Below, in pieces: positions 44,910 to 57,045 of a stretch of 64,000 nt of DNA (its first letter is position 1; every line of letters starts with the position of its first letter). Made by a program: the position numbers and the translations under genes. The stretch covers positions 124,001 to 188,000 of the forward strand of contig NW_024532411.1 of the NCBI RefSeq assembly GCF_016097555.1, read 5' to 3'. The stretch comes from Gigantopelta aegis (Eukaryota; Mollusca; Gastropoda; Neomphalida; Peltospiridae). Under the pieces are notes generated by a model. It had not been told where the DNA came from, made no database searches, and saw only the letters and a program-made list of their open reading frames with translations.

Positions 44910-47128
44910 ATGGCCTTCAAGAAAACAGAGTTGAACGACTATTGTCAGAGTAACAAGATTCCAGTGAACGGGTACCAGACAACTATAACTAAAGACAGGC
45001 TTTGTAAGTGTATTGACATGTGGTGATCGGTCCTTTACATCCAAGGAACCTCACCCCACGAAAAAGCGGCTGAAAACGATGTAGCGACAATTGCACTAGA
45101 AACATTGACACTTGACCCCACCCATACGATAAAAGGAGGATCGAAAAAAGCACTAACAGAATCCCCTATCATCTCTACTAATACTTCTAGTACTCCTGAT
45201 TCAATAGATCCAAGATCTGGCCAAGTATCTTCCTCACCTGTGCAAAATAAATTTGATGATTTCCGGCAAAACGGAATACCCTATACTGCAGTTCTTACTT
45301 CATCAGAAAATCCAGAACACGTATACTATTCCAGTCTTTTGTCAAATTATTGTCAAATGATGGACTACCTGAACCAAAACATAAAATTAAAGACTTCGGT
45401 CAAAACAGTATTCTGGTTCTGTTAATATAGGTGACAAAGTATTCACTACTAATGATGTTTTTTCAAAGTTTGAAGATGCAAAAACACTCTGTAAACTGTA
45501 TTGCAATTAAAGAATTGAATATTCTAAATCATTTACAGCCACAGGGTCTGGCAACAACAACAACAGCTAAGATATCCAGGTCAAGCGTTTATATTAACTC
45601 CACAACATCAGGTATTTACCTACCGACCTGTACTACATCCTCATTTCATGCAACCAGTACAAGCTGGTTTTCTTCCAGCCCATACTCGAATACCTCTAGT
45701 TACCACTCCATCAGGAATTGCTATGATACCAAATAAAATGGCCACTCCAGCTCTTTATCCTCAGTATACAAATCTTTCCAGAATGCCAGTGCCATTAACT
45801 ACTGAACTAATACTGCTGGTACATTTGTAGGACCTCAAGTTGTGAATCATAATATAAAGCCTCCTCCTGGTTTTTCACAAGAATACTCACCAGACAAACT
45901 ACAGGAAAGACATCATCCACACTCCAGGACAGGCTCATGTCCATCATCCTGAATTAATACCTCCAGCTGCTTTACACAAAACATTTCTCTTCCTGAAAAC
46001 ACTCAACAATCTGGACCAGCTGGTAACAAGGTGTCAGCTACCAATACTTAACTACCAGGTGTCCACTACCAGTACTAACTCTAGTCAAAGGGCTACTACT
46101 GGAAGACCATCAGGACAAGGAATTATCTCCATTAATAGTGCTCCTCCATTAAGCAGACCATCTTCTACTCATGGTAATACTCCTCCATTAAATAGGCCAT
46201 CTTCTACTCATGCTAATCCTCCTCCATTGAATAGGCCATCTTCTACTCATGCTAATTCTCCTCCATTAATAGGCCATCTTCTACTTATGCTAATCCTCCT
46301 CCATTGAATAGGCCATTCTTCTACTCATGCTAATTCTCCTCCATTTGAATAGGTCATCTACTCATGTACATGTAATCCTCCTCCATTAAGCAAGCCATCA
46401 TCTACTCATACCAATACTCCTCCATTAACTGTGTCATCCTCTCATTTACCTGCATCATATAAACAACAAACACCCAATACTACTGTAGTTAATGATATGT
46501 CATCTCAATACCCAGTTCTCATCTAGTCCCACAGCCTGAACTCAATTACAAACAGTTACTAAATGAATATGCTCAAAAATCAAAGCTTCCAATGCCAGCA
46601 TATGATGCAGAAATATCCAACTGAATGTGTGGGTTATGTTGGAGTTGTTGAGTTCAATGGTCAAAAATATCGCTCAACACCTGATAAAAATAAGAAAAGG
46701 GCTCAAAATTTAGCAGCAGGTGTGAGCAATGAGAAGTCTAAGTTTGCTAGCAAACACACCTACATCAGCGTTAGTATAAAAACAACTCCAATACCAGGTA
46801 AGCCAATCAACTATATCTTTGACCTATATATCATAGTATAGCTGTTATGGTGTAGTAATCATATAGCAATTGCTTTCCCACTTAGGGACACGCCCAGTTA
46901 TCAGCAGTACAGATGCTACATCTTATAAAAACAAGCTACAAGAACACTTGCAAAAATTGAGGCTATCGTTACCCGAATATGAGACACAGTCTTTACCTAA
47001 TGGTGGTTTTGTTAGTACTGTTAGCTACACAACAGATAAAGGACAAAGACATCTTATAAAAGGGAATGAATGTACTACACAAAAAATCAGCTGAACAGAG
47101 TGCTGCTCAAAATGCATGTCTAAATTGA
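44910..47128 (+). CDS. Three-dsRBD RNA-binding protein with Pro/Ser-rich linker
   Basis: The ATG at 44910 opens MAFKKTELNDYCQSNKIPVN. With two nearby frame changes dsRBD1 continues TGFVSVLTCGDRSFTSKEPH, then PTKK and AAENDVATIALETL, a full double-stranded-RNA-binding domain. After a long low-complexity linker (SSPVQNKFDDF, a Gln/Pro/Thr-rich part, then 13-residue repeats at 46130-46440), dsRBD2 reads LNEYAQKSKLPMPAYDAE, ECVGYVGVVEFNGQKYRSTP and KKRAQNLAAG. dsRBD3, after an 86-bp intron, reads SYKNKLQEHLQKLRLSLPEY, GGFVSTVSY and SAEQSAAQNACLN, stopping at 47128. No catalytic domain is visible. The arrangement fits HYL1/TARBP/Staufen-type cofactors. Which class it belongs to needs a tree. Confidence 0.75.
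46130..46440 (+). repeat. 39-bp coding minisatellite in the dsRBD linker
   Basis: About seven copies of a 39-bp unit encoding PPLNRPSSTHAN plus one variable residue. The first three or four stay in frame (39 is a multiple of 3); later copies carry indels. The array expands the disordered linker between dsRBD1 and dsRBD2. Confidence 0.9.
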
Positions 47129-47197
47129 AATTAAAATAAATTATTCATTTATCATCATTATTGATAATTAGCCAAAATCAAATATTGGTGTAAAATT

Positions 47198-48363
47198 TTA
47201 TAATGACATAAATTGTTCCTTCATTGATGTGTAATGGCTATACCTTGTTTTAGCATATTCCAGGTAATTGAAACCTGACAAACTAGTTAGGTGAGTTTGC
47301 ATAAGAGCCCAGATTGTCCATAACAAGTGCATAATAAGACAACCTTTATTGGCCTCCGATAAAGCTCGTGAACATCGTTATCAGTCACTGTACAACTGAT
47401 GAAGAAACAAGGAATATGATGAAGGGCAAATGGATGGATAGATACTCAGATGTATGAACAAATGAATCAATAAACCAAACCTTTCAATTTTGCTCTCTCT
47501 TCTAAATACATTCTAATAAACTTCTTCTGTACCATCTCATCAGGATAGTATGAATAGTCCTGGCATATCTAGACCAGCAAACTCACCAAAGAAGTCTCCT
47601 AGCTCACAGGCCACATAATTCAATCCACAGTACTCATAATCAATAATGTTACTTTCCCTGTGGCCTCATTATAGATTAAATTACCATATTGGAGGTCATT
47701 ATGACAAAGTACAAATGCTGATTGAAACGTCATCAAGAGGGATTTCATATCCTCTGATTCTTTTCGCAAAGCATCTATTGAGCCAAATGTTGACTTAAAT
47801 TTTGCATCGATATCTTTGTCAGTGAAAGTCATCGGAATTATGCTCAAACCCTGATCATAAAATGGAAGATGACTGGGTTATGACGATAATTTTCAGGTAA
47901 TGTCACATTATGAAGGCGTGTCATTGAGACAGCTATGCTGTGAAGAAATTTGGCATTAGCTAAGTCCTCCCATCAGAGCAGGTCTTCCTGGTGCATAACC
48001 ATAGCATAGGCCATTCGATAATTGACAATATATTGGAGGATTTTCCCAATTTGATGAAGTAGTAACAGGGCAACTATTTCCATTTCTCGGTCAACAAAAA
48101 GATGGGTCATTTTGCCGTTAGTCCTCACTAGTACTACGTTGCCATCCTTGTCTATGTCAGTACCCTCTTCATAACACCACAATATCATTACTGGTACCTA
48201 AGCCATCATTACAGTAGAGTGGTTTAATGTTCTCTTTCTTCCAATTCGGCTTAATGTGTGGCATTACATTCTCTATAAATAACTCCGATGCTTGTGGTGC
48301 TTTGGAGCTCCAATGGTAGATATTCCATTTTTAATTACCTACTTTCCTCTCTTCGAACGCCAT
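47198..48363 (-). CDS. ETNK: Ethanolamine kinase
   Basis: Phosphorylates ethanolamine, the first step of the CDP-ethanolamine route to phosphatidylethanolamine, in the cytosol. Minus-strand blocks in order: MPHIKPNWKKENIKPLYCND (about 48210-48265); MTHLFVDREMEI with a GLCYGYAPGRPA-type region (about 47980-48120); FVLCHNDLQYGNLIYN (about 47660-47720), the Brenner/choline-kinase motif H-N-D-x-x-x-x-N; IDYEYCGLNYVACELGDFFG (about 47595-47650), the IDYEY motif; then YYPDEMVQKKFIRMYLEERA and GLWALMQTHLTSLSGFNYLE to the stop near 47198. The last blocks match ETNK better than choline kinase. The start at 48363 is tentative. Several frame breaks. The convergent dsRBD gene ends 69 bp away. Confidence 0.87.
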
Positions 48364-48428
48364 TTTTAAGCACCGCCCCTTATGCTTATAAAACGTACGC
48401 GACTTTTTTAATCGCCGCAGTTCTAAAA
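48364..48428. promoter_or_regulatory. 65-bp divergent promoter ETNK / SPIRE
   Basis: 65 bp between opposite start codons, with CACCGCCCC (GC-box-like) near 48374 and a CGTACGCGAC stretch near 48395. This is the most GC-rich and CpG-rich spot in the neighbourhood. Confidence 0.5.
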
Positions 48429-51400
48429 ATGTCTTCGCAATACAGAGTTCTTTCCGGTCCTGTCAGCGAAACAGCAATCCTGAGAGAGCTACTGGATTGA
48501 ATTTAGAAGAATATTGCGTAAATAAATTGCCCATTAACTGAAGAACAGACTTGGGCTGTATTGTCATCAGACATGGTCGCAGCCTCCTTCACTTGACGAA
48601 ACTATCTTATTTTCTATAGCTAGAATAGGACTTCAAAGTGTAATGGTGACATTAGATGGTGATGTGAGACTTATTGCAGGTAAGAATCAAGGATACGCTC
48701 ATTATTACTATTTCTTCGCAATATATCATTTTTTCATTGACTGAATAGTGGTCACATTCATATCATATTATTTAGTATCTACTTAATTATTATCATATGT
48801 CTCTTTATACTTAATTTCCCCTATGTATTGTAATATGTATATGTATTGTCTCCAGATTAAACAGTAGAGTAGTAAAGAAAGAAAGATATTCTAATACTGA
48901 TATTTGTCAATGTTGTGTTCTAGAAATGAAATATAAGTGTTGAAATGTGTTTTCTAAAAATTACACAAAAAAGCATAAAATTTATTACTAACTTCATTAC
49001 TTTAAATTATTGTTGTTCACAAGATGAAAACCTACAAAATTAAAAAGGAGTTGAGCAGTAAATAAATTAGTGACAATTTGTGTGCTAATTAATTATCAGT
49101 ACTTCTCACATATCAGCTTATATGGTTGTTAAGACTAACTGTTAATAGAAACAAATAAGACATTTCACCCATCACCCACTTAGTAAAAACAACATGTTAA
49201 AACAATATCATAAATAATAATAAAACCTTACTAATTTGTGACGTGTATTCTTGCAGGAATTCGAATATTAAATCCTCAGAAAAGAAGACTATTAAACAGG
49301 TGATTGATGCTGGGTTGGTATTAGTGTGTCCCTCATGTATAACATCTTTAATTTTTAGATCTTCTATGATTTGGGACTTCTGTTATTCAATCTATTAGAT
49401 TATGGCCTTGAAGATGATAAAGAACGAATTCTTTCACATCCATTAGAACAATTTATTGATAGTTTAACTAGAGATGATGGCAGCAGAGATATGTGTTCAC
49501 TTGGTGGGTCCATTCCCGATCTTGAAGACCCAACTCAGATACTGAGAGTATGAGAGCTGACAGTCCAGCATTGACATTTCCTCAGAATTCTAGCTCTTTA
49601 TCTATTGGGTCTTAACTGATCTCTTTGATGTTATAAAGGTTAAATAATAGATAATGCAATCCAATTGGTATAATTGATTGATGGTCTTATTATTATTATT
49701 ATTATTATTATTATATTATTATTATTAATTTTATAGATTTGTGAGTCTCAATTAGAGGAGAAAGTCTCGTCACATTATCAGCTATTATGTAAAACTCTAG
49801 TGGAAGATGCCATCAAGATTATAAACACAATTAGAGTAACAGTGGAAAAATAATCATAACAGTTTATTATAAAAGATATATCTCTTTAGAAATTGAAGGA
49901 TCAAGATCCTGAGAATGCCATCAAAAAAGAGTAAGTGTAATAAAACTTAAATATCTGTTTTATCTCTGAATAAAATAATTTATTATTATAATATATTTTC
50001 TTATTTAGAATAGTCAGTGGTTAGATGTAATGAAGGATGTCAGTGAAAAGAACATTAAACTACACCATGTAAGGATGAATATATTATTGTACTTTTAAGT
50101 TTTAACTTGTAAAAGGTGAGTGATAAAGAAAAATATTGAAAGATAAAGTGGAAATGTCAGAGTTTGAAATTTGCTGATGAGCATTGCCAATTTTGATAAA
50201 AGCACTCTCAAATCGATCTCATGTGTGAGTATACATTATTCTAAAGATCATAATTCACAATACTTTGTTCTTTTATTGTAGCCATCAAATGAAGAGTACC
50301 AACTAAAGAGGTATTGCAATCCAGAACTTGATAATGAAGTTCTAATAATATACATGTCTCTCTCTATTAGACTGATGATCCTCATGATTCTATAATGCAA
50401 CAAATTCGTGCTCTCGGCCATATTTAAAACCAGTGAGTCAACTAGTATCAAACAATGATACAATCATATCAGTTACCACTGCTAGGTATCAGAGAGAAAA
50501 TCAAAGTGCCAGAGTTTACCACGTCAATGACTTCCCATGGAATCATTGATGGAAAGAGATCAAAACTCCTCACACACTTAGGAAAATACATAGAGATTCT
50601 CTGGTAAATCAATAAAAAAGAGGAGGACACCTTCATTTTTCTTTCTCCCATCTTTCCAGCTAATTTTAATGTACTTCGTCCTTTTAAGTCATATTCTGAC
50701 TTAAGCACAGTCCCTGTGAAGAAAAACAAGATTACAATAAAAACAAATCTCTCATTTCTTTAATTGATATTGAAGAGAGTTTTGCCTCCAATGTTAACTA
50801 TTAGTCAAGTTGTGATGTATATTAGAGCTAGAGTCATCCTTCATGGAAAATCAACATTGAAGAAGTAAATAATATTAATAATTGTTGTTTATTTATTTAT
50901 TTTTTGTTTATTAGTCTCTTGTTCTTACAAGTAATCCTTTTACCAGTGGATGTATTTATAATCAAGCTAAAACCAGTTTCTAATCCAGTAAAACAGGATG
51001 ATAAATATGATTGTAGTAGATCACAGTTTGGAATCTCTTTCAAATTCATCATTGAGTATACCTGTGACACTTTCTTTTAAAGGGAAAATGGGAACATTTG
51101 AGAAGAGGAAACCAACCTACACAAAATACACAACAGTGCCTGGACCCATTGTAATCGCCGATTTCGTAAAGGGCTGATATCAGAACTGAAAATGAGATAA
51201 CATGGTGTCAAGAGTTCAAAGTGAAAGACATGTCTAGATGATAAAGATGATGACTCGCTCAGTTCCAGTTCTTTTGGTGAGGAAGATCAACCACTGAATT
51301 TGAGAAACAACAGTAGCTATGTAAGTTTGATAAATAGATTTCTCTATATTAATACTTACCATATGCTGTCTCTACATTCTTGTTCAAAACAGGTTCAGCC

Positions 51401-51932
51401 ATTGTCTGAAGTGATCAGTATTCGATCTACATTAGCTAAAGCTGATCTACATAATATGCAGCTCAAAAATCAGAAAATCTATAAAAGTTTAAAAGATAGA
51501 AAAGTCAGACATCAACTATTTAAGAGTGTTTTAATATCCTCTCTAGATTTGTTTTTCTTGTCAAAGAAGTCATTTGGGTTCTTTAGAAAACCACATGCTT
51601 GTTTATAGGTCATCAGTAAGTGTTCTATTTTTATAGACAGATTGATAATATTTAAATACTTGCTCTTAATATTTCTCTTTTTATTCTTTCAGACACATGT
51701 GTATACAGTGCTGTTGTAAGGACATTAAAAAGGTACATCTATAGCTATTACAAGATGCATACTATGTTAATAAGTAAATAATTGTTATGGTGAAATACAC
51801 ACAAAAAATAATGTATACATTGTTTCTTCTTTACAGACTGTTATTACCAGGCTCTCTCCAGATCTTCCCTCCACTGATAACCTTTGTATATGTCATCACT
51901 GTGTTGAATTCATGCAATGTCAAAATACATGA
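48429..51932 (+). CDS. SPIRE: SPIRE-type actin nucleator
   Basis: Spire proteins nucleate actin filaments with WH2 repeats and work with formins in vesicle transport. The ATG at 48429 gives MSSQYRVLSGPVSETAILRE. A KIND domain follows: CPLTEEQTWAV and GLQSVMVTLDGDVRLIAG (about 48520-48680), then YDLGLLLFNLLDYGLEDDKE and ILSHPLEQFIDSL (49360-49480), and an ICESQLEEKVSSHYQLLCKT exon (about 49738). Middle exons contain EYQLKRYCNPEL and MQQIRALGHILKPV (about 50295-50440), matching the region before the WH2 repeats, and LRPFKSYSDLSTVP. The Spir-box-like part reads IRSTLAKADLHNMQLKNQKI plus YKSLKDRKV (51420-51510). A Cys/His-rich end, LCICHHCVEFMQCQ, stops at 51932. WH2 motifs are not clear to me because of frame breaks. 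Confidence 0.75.
49689..49727. repeat. (ATT)n microsatellite in a SPIRE intron
   Basis: Run of ATT triplets with one slip, ahead of the acceptor TTTTATAG. Confidence 0.95.
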
Positions 51933-52530
51933 TATTTTTATTAGAACCATTTCAACAAAAAAATGGATATTGCTTTGTATTAAAGCTTTCACCTACGTGT
52001 AATACAGTATATAATACTGGCATAACTGACCACCTCTGGTTGACGTCTGAAAGCAACCATGCTGTCTGTAGCGCTAGCTTTCATAAACACATATTTCCTT
52101 GTACTTTATATATTATATATAGACTTTATTTACTTATTGATCTTATAAGTAGGTCTGTACCTTGTCACATAGTATTATATCTATATGTCTAAGCTCTAAA
52201 ACATATAGACCTGTAGTCTGATTATTTCAATGTTTTGTTGTGTATGTTTTGGTAACTATTCTATATAGATATGTACTTATAGTTATAGTTCAACAATTAT
52301 AACAACGAATCATATTCATAAAAGCTGTGAAATTATATTAATTAATTCATGTTGATAGCAAGTTTGCTTACTTGACAGCAGTTTGTTTCAGCTCTATACG
52401 TGCTCATACGTACTTTTGAAGGAAACTTTGCAGAATATTAAAACAGGAATACCGACGTTTGAAATCTCTCATTCTTCAGTTCAAACAGATCTAAGGTACC
52501 TCACTAAGTAACTGTAGCTAGATAGTAATA
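51933..52530. other. Spacer between SPIRE and the EGF cluster
   Basis: AT-rich. Open frames on the plus strand (about 51917-52192) are hydrophobic and domain-free, and I read them as SPIRE 3' untranslated sequence. The last 200 bp presumably hold the first EGF gene's promoter. Confidence 0.45.
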
Positions 52531-52560
52531 TTATGAGCCACGCCCTATTAAATTAGTAAG
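52531..52560 (+). promoter_or_regulatory. Conserved upstream motif of EGF gene 1
   Basis: TTATGAGCCACGCCCTATTA then AATTAGTAAG, ending 29 bp before the ATG. Almost the same sequence precedes EGF gene 2 at 54954-54980 at a similar distance. Confidence 0.55.
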
Positions 52561-52589
52561 TACAAACCATTACAGTTGTTCACAGCAAA

Positions 52590-54245
52590 ATGAGGTGGAG
52601 AACAAGAAACATTCTTGTGATTTTAGTTTACTACTATTTCAACTACTCATAAATTCACAAAGTAGGTCAAGTATATATGCTACAATGATCCTATTTTAAA
52701 AAATACAGATCTCAACTGTAGTATTATGGTAACGATAACTCCTGCAACTCTGCAATGCTACCCATTGTTGTATGAATGGCGGTACATGTATAGGAGTTGG
52801 AATTAATAGCTCTTGCAGCTGTCTCCCAGGATTCAGTGGTGATTGGTGTCAAATTGATTTATGCTATTGTGTTCCAAATTATTGCATGAACAATGGTACT
52901 TGTATTGAAGGTATTGGAGCTAATATAACATGTCAATGTCCTGAAACCTATACTGGTCAGAGATGTGAATCAGCCTTTTGTCCGAGATGATTACTGCAAC
53001 AATGGAGGTACATGTCAAAAATTGATGACAATGCAGCAGTATGCATCTGTTTACCTGGTTACATGGGGAAACAAATGTAACAATGATGTAAAAGTATGTG
53101 ATAAAGATACCTGTAATGGTAGAGGAACATGTAACGAGGACCAGGTCTTAAAACTATACATGCTGATTGTCAAGATGGGTTCTCTGGTGATCATTGTCAA
53201 ATAGATGTTGATGTTTGTAATGAAAGTCTACCTAAATGCATAAATGGTGACTGTTTTGAAGGCATTGGTTTAGCTTATTCTTGTAATTGTCATCTTGGAT
53301 TTTAACTGTATATTGATAATTTTTGTAACACCACATTTTGTTATAAAACGAATAATAGTGAGTGTGTCGAAAATAACATCACTTGCAATTGTCTACCTGA
53401 CTATATTGGATATTGGAGATAAATGTGAAGGAGAGTGTGACAGTGACATGTATACATGTAATGGTAGAGGAACTGTAACGAGGGACCAGGTCTTAACTAT
53501 ACGTGTAATTGTCAAGATGGGTTCTCTGGTGATCATTTGTCAAATAGATTTGATGTTTGTAATGTAAGTCCTACCTAAATGCATAAATGGTGACTGTGTT
53601 GAAGGGATTGGTTTAAATTATTCTTGTAATTGTTCTTCTGGATTTAGTGGCTTTAATTGCAGTATTGATGATGACTTCTGTAATGAGACATACTGTATGA
53701 ATAATGGTACTTGTGTTGAGGGAGTTGGAACTGATGGTCTCTTGCAGCTGTCTTCAGGATTCAGTGGTGATTGGTGTGGAAAATGATGAAACATATTGTA
53801 CTCTAACTTATTGACAAAAACAGTGGTATTTGTGTGGAGGGTATTGTGGAGACATAGTAAGATGTGAATGTCCTCAAACACATTATGGGTCAGAGAGTGT
53901 GAATCAGTCTTTTGTCCTGACGATTAATGCAACAATGGTAGGATTGTTACATTGATCCCATTTTGCCCAATGTAACTCGATGTAATTGCATAACTTGGCC
54001 ACACAGGAGACAGGTGTGATGTGGAAGTTAACAGGGAGCACTTCTTGTAACAAGACATGTATAGCAGGTAATAAGGAATATAATTATTAAATAATAATTA
54101 TTATTTTAGTGTGTTATTGCAGTTACCCTATCATGTTTGTCATGGTGATTATATATAATAATACTGGTAGTGGTTTGTTTTAAACATCTTAAAAGAAAAA
54201 AAAGATTGCACCTGCAGATGAAGCAAAAATTCAAACCATTTAAAT
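52590..54245 (+). CDS. EGF-repeat membrane protein, gene 1 of cluster
   Basis: The ATG at 52590 opens a signal peptide (MRWRTRNILVILVYYYFN; after one base shift ending LLINSQS). From about 52690 on, EGF-like repeats of ~38 residues follow, with the six-Cys pattern and consensus NGGTC.....G..C.C..GFSG..C: CMNGGTC, SCLPGFSGDWCQID, CMNNGTCIEGIGANITCQCP, TGQRCES, CNGRGTCNE, KCINGDC and others, about a dozen in all. Near 54115 a hydrophobic segment (VIAVTLSCLS, then LYIIILVVVC) is followed by FKHLKRKKRLHLQ, consistent with a single transmembrane helix and short basic tail. Many single-base frame breaks interrupt the repeats. It could be a decayed copy, but the same repeats are more open in gene 3. 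Ligand unknown. Confidence 0.7.
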
Positions 54246-54277
54246 CAATAGATACATTATACTATATACACCAATAT

Positions 54278-54315
<38 letters not shown>

Positions 54316-54953
54316 ATAAATTCAATTTTAAACCCGCATGCATACAAATAGGCATGTAGAATAGTTGGCCTAAATTGGCCTAGATAAAATTATTAGCTAT
54401 TTCTAATAATAATAATATCTCTCAGTTTTTTACTTACCAATAAAAAGGTATCATTATGCTGCAGGATTCATGTGTATTATATATAACATGATATTTTATT
54501 TCCTTAGACCAAGTTTAGAAAACATATATATGTTTCCATTATAAAAAATCTAATAACGTCAGTTATTGTCATTGATACAACACATGTTGATATAAAGTAA
54601 ATAGAGAAAAAGTAAATATATTATATGTCAGGCTGAGTTAGAGAATATCAAGTAATAAGTCATCTTATTCCAGTCTATTTATTCATTGTAGTTGTATAGT
54701 GTTCTAAATAAGATACTTAGCCCATATATGGCACTCTTGTTTACATTGCTATTAATACTCAATTCACAGTTATTATGAATTTATTTATTATTTTAATAGC
54801 TTGTACAACAGTGTTGTTGTATGATCTTTTTTACTTTTTAAAGAGAAACACGATAGTAAGTCTATATATAACAAGATTTGTACGTGATTATCTCTCATTC
54901 AGAATAGATATCAGATATCTTCAGGTCAGTAGCTTTATATCGCTGATATAGTA
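54246..54953. other. Spacer between EGF genes 1 and 2
   Basis: AT-rich, with a (TA)n(TG)n run at about 54277-54315. No gene seen. Confidence 0.5.
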
Positions 54954-54980
54954 CTATGAGCCACGCCTATATTAGTAAAT
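54954..54980 (+). promoter_or_regulatory. Conserved upstream motif of EGF gene 2
   Basis: CTATGAGCCACGCCTATATT then AGTAAAT, 22 bp before the ATG at 55003. It matches the motif at 52531-52560. Confidence 0.55.
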
Positions 54981-55002
54981 ACTGTAGCTGTTTCTTAACA
55001 AA

Positions 55003-57045
55003 ATGAAGCGGAGAACAACAAATTTTGTTGTTATTTTGTGTTTTCTTATGTTTCAATTACTCATAAGTGCACAAAGTAGTCAAATTAATGTGTACAAGTG
55101 AATTAATTTTTATGAAAAAATAGACCTTACTGTGTGTGATGACCCACCAACAAAATGTCTCAATGGAGTTGCATTGAAGCAGTGGAAGTAACTACACATG
55201 TAATTGTTATCCTGGATTTAGTGGCTTAAAATTGCAGTATTGATGACAGCTTCTGTAATGCTACCTACTGTATGAATGGTGGTACTTGGTTGAGGGTAAA
55301 ATTGGAACTGATGTCTCTTTATAACTGTCTTCAAGGATTCAATGGTGATCAGTGTGAAATTGATATAGAAATTTGTACACAACTTACTGTGAGAACAATG
55401 GTACTTGGTATGAAGGTATTGGAGTTAATATAACATGTCAATGTCCTCAAAACCTATACTGGTCAGAGATGTGAAATCACCATTTTGTCCAGATGATTAC
55501 TGCAACAATGGAGGTACATGTTATATTGGAAGTGTAACAAATGTAATTGCATAACTGGCTATACTGGAGACAGATGTGAAGTAGATTTAAAATGTATGTG
55601 ACCCAGATACCTGTAATGGTAGAGGAACATTTAATGAGGGACCAGGTCTTAACTATATATGCGATTGTCATTAGGGGTCTTCAGTGATCGATGTCAATAT
55701 GACAGTTGATGTTTGTGATGATGGTCAACCAAAATGCATAAATGGTGACTGTATTGAGACACTGGTGTTGGTTTAGCTGCTTATACATGTAACTGTTCTT
55801 CTGGATTTAGTGGCTTAAATTGCAGTATTGATGATGACTGTCTGTAATGCTACCTACTGTATGAATGGTGGTACTTGTCTGAGGGTGTTGGAACGAATAT
55901 CTCATGCAACTGTCCTATCTGGATACATGGGATGGCCAGATGTGAAGTAGATATAAATGTGTGGTTTCAGATACATGTAATGGAGAGGAACATGTGACGA
56001 GGACCAGGTCTTAACTATCGTGTAATTGTCAAGATGGCTTCTTTGGTGATCAATGTCAAATAGACGTTGATGTCTGCAATGTAGGTCCAGTAAAATGTGT
56101 AAATGGTACTGTGTTGAGGGCATTGGTTTAGCATATTCTTGTAATTGTTATCTGGATTTAGTGGCTTTAATTGCAGTATTGATGGTACTTCTGTAATGAT
56201 ACATACTGTATGGAATAATGGTACCATGTATGAGGAGTTGGAACTGATGTCTCTTGCAGCTGTCTTCAAGGATTCAGTGGTGTATCGGTGTGTGAAAATG
56301 ACTTGATATAATGGTGTACATCAACTTACTGTGAGAACAATGGTACTTGTTGGATGTATCGGAGACTTAGTAACATGTCAATGTCCTCAAACCTATACTG
56401 GTCAGAGAGTGTGAATCAGCCTTTTGTCCTGATGATTACTGCAACAATGGAACATGTCAAATTGATGTCATCTTAAATGTAACTCAATGTAATTGCATAC
56501 TGGCTATACAGGGGAGAGATGTGAAGTAGATATAGATGGTGTGATATAGATACCTGTTAATGGGTAGAGGAACATGTAACGAAGGGACCAGGTCTTAACA
56601 CTATACATGTGACTGTCAGCTGATCTATGTCAAAATGGTGGTACTTGTATTGATAAAATTGGTTCTGTATATTGTGAATGTATTTCAGGTTTCTCTGGTA
56701 TCATTGTGTGAAGTTACTAGTAGCCACTTTCTGTAATGGCATTAGTTGTTTAGCAGGTACTTTTTGAATAACTGAAGAATAGTTTTAATTGAATTATAAT
56801 AACTTTTTATAATTTTAGAAGCTATACTAGTTATCATACTCGTTATCATTGTTCTACTACTGATTGCTATCATTACAACATTTATTGTTAATACATGTCT
56901 TATCATTAAAAATGGAAGACAGAGAAGAAACCAAACTTCACCCACTACTCACCCCTAGATGACACCAGCTTACATTTAGATGACTTTGCTTCACCCCTAC
57001 TCACCCACTAGATGACACAGCTTACATTTAGATGAATTTTGATTA
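55003..57045 (+). CDS. EGF-repeat membrane protein, gene 2 of cluster
   Basis: The ATG at 55003 opens a clean signal peptide, MKRRTTNFVVILCFLMFQLL ending ISAQS. EGF-like repeats occupy about 55130-56750 in the same order as in gene 1 (KCLNG, CNATYCMNGGTC, GFNGDQCEID, CQCPQ.YTGQRCE, CNGRGT, CQDGF.GDQCQID). Near 56815-56905 a transmembrane helix, EAILVIILVIIVLLLIAIIT followed by TFIVNTCLII, precedes a tail with KPNFTHYSPLDDTSLHLDDF whose coding segment is duplicated in tandem. The repeats contain a frame break roughly every 60-100 bp, the worst in the window, so decay and poor sequence cannot be told apart. A type I receptor-like protein is inferred. Confidence 0.7.

Noticed and set aside
55477-56269. 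Minus-strand ORFs opposite EGF gene 2
   Set aside because: Antisense shadows of Cys-rich EGF repeats, rich in Thr, Ile and His as expected from complementing EGF codons.
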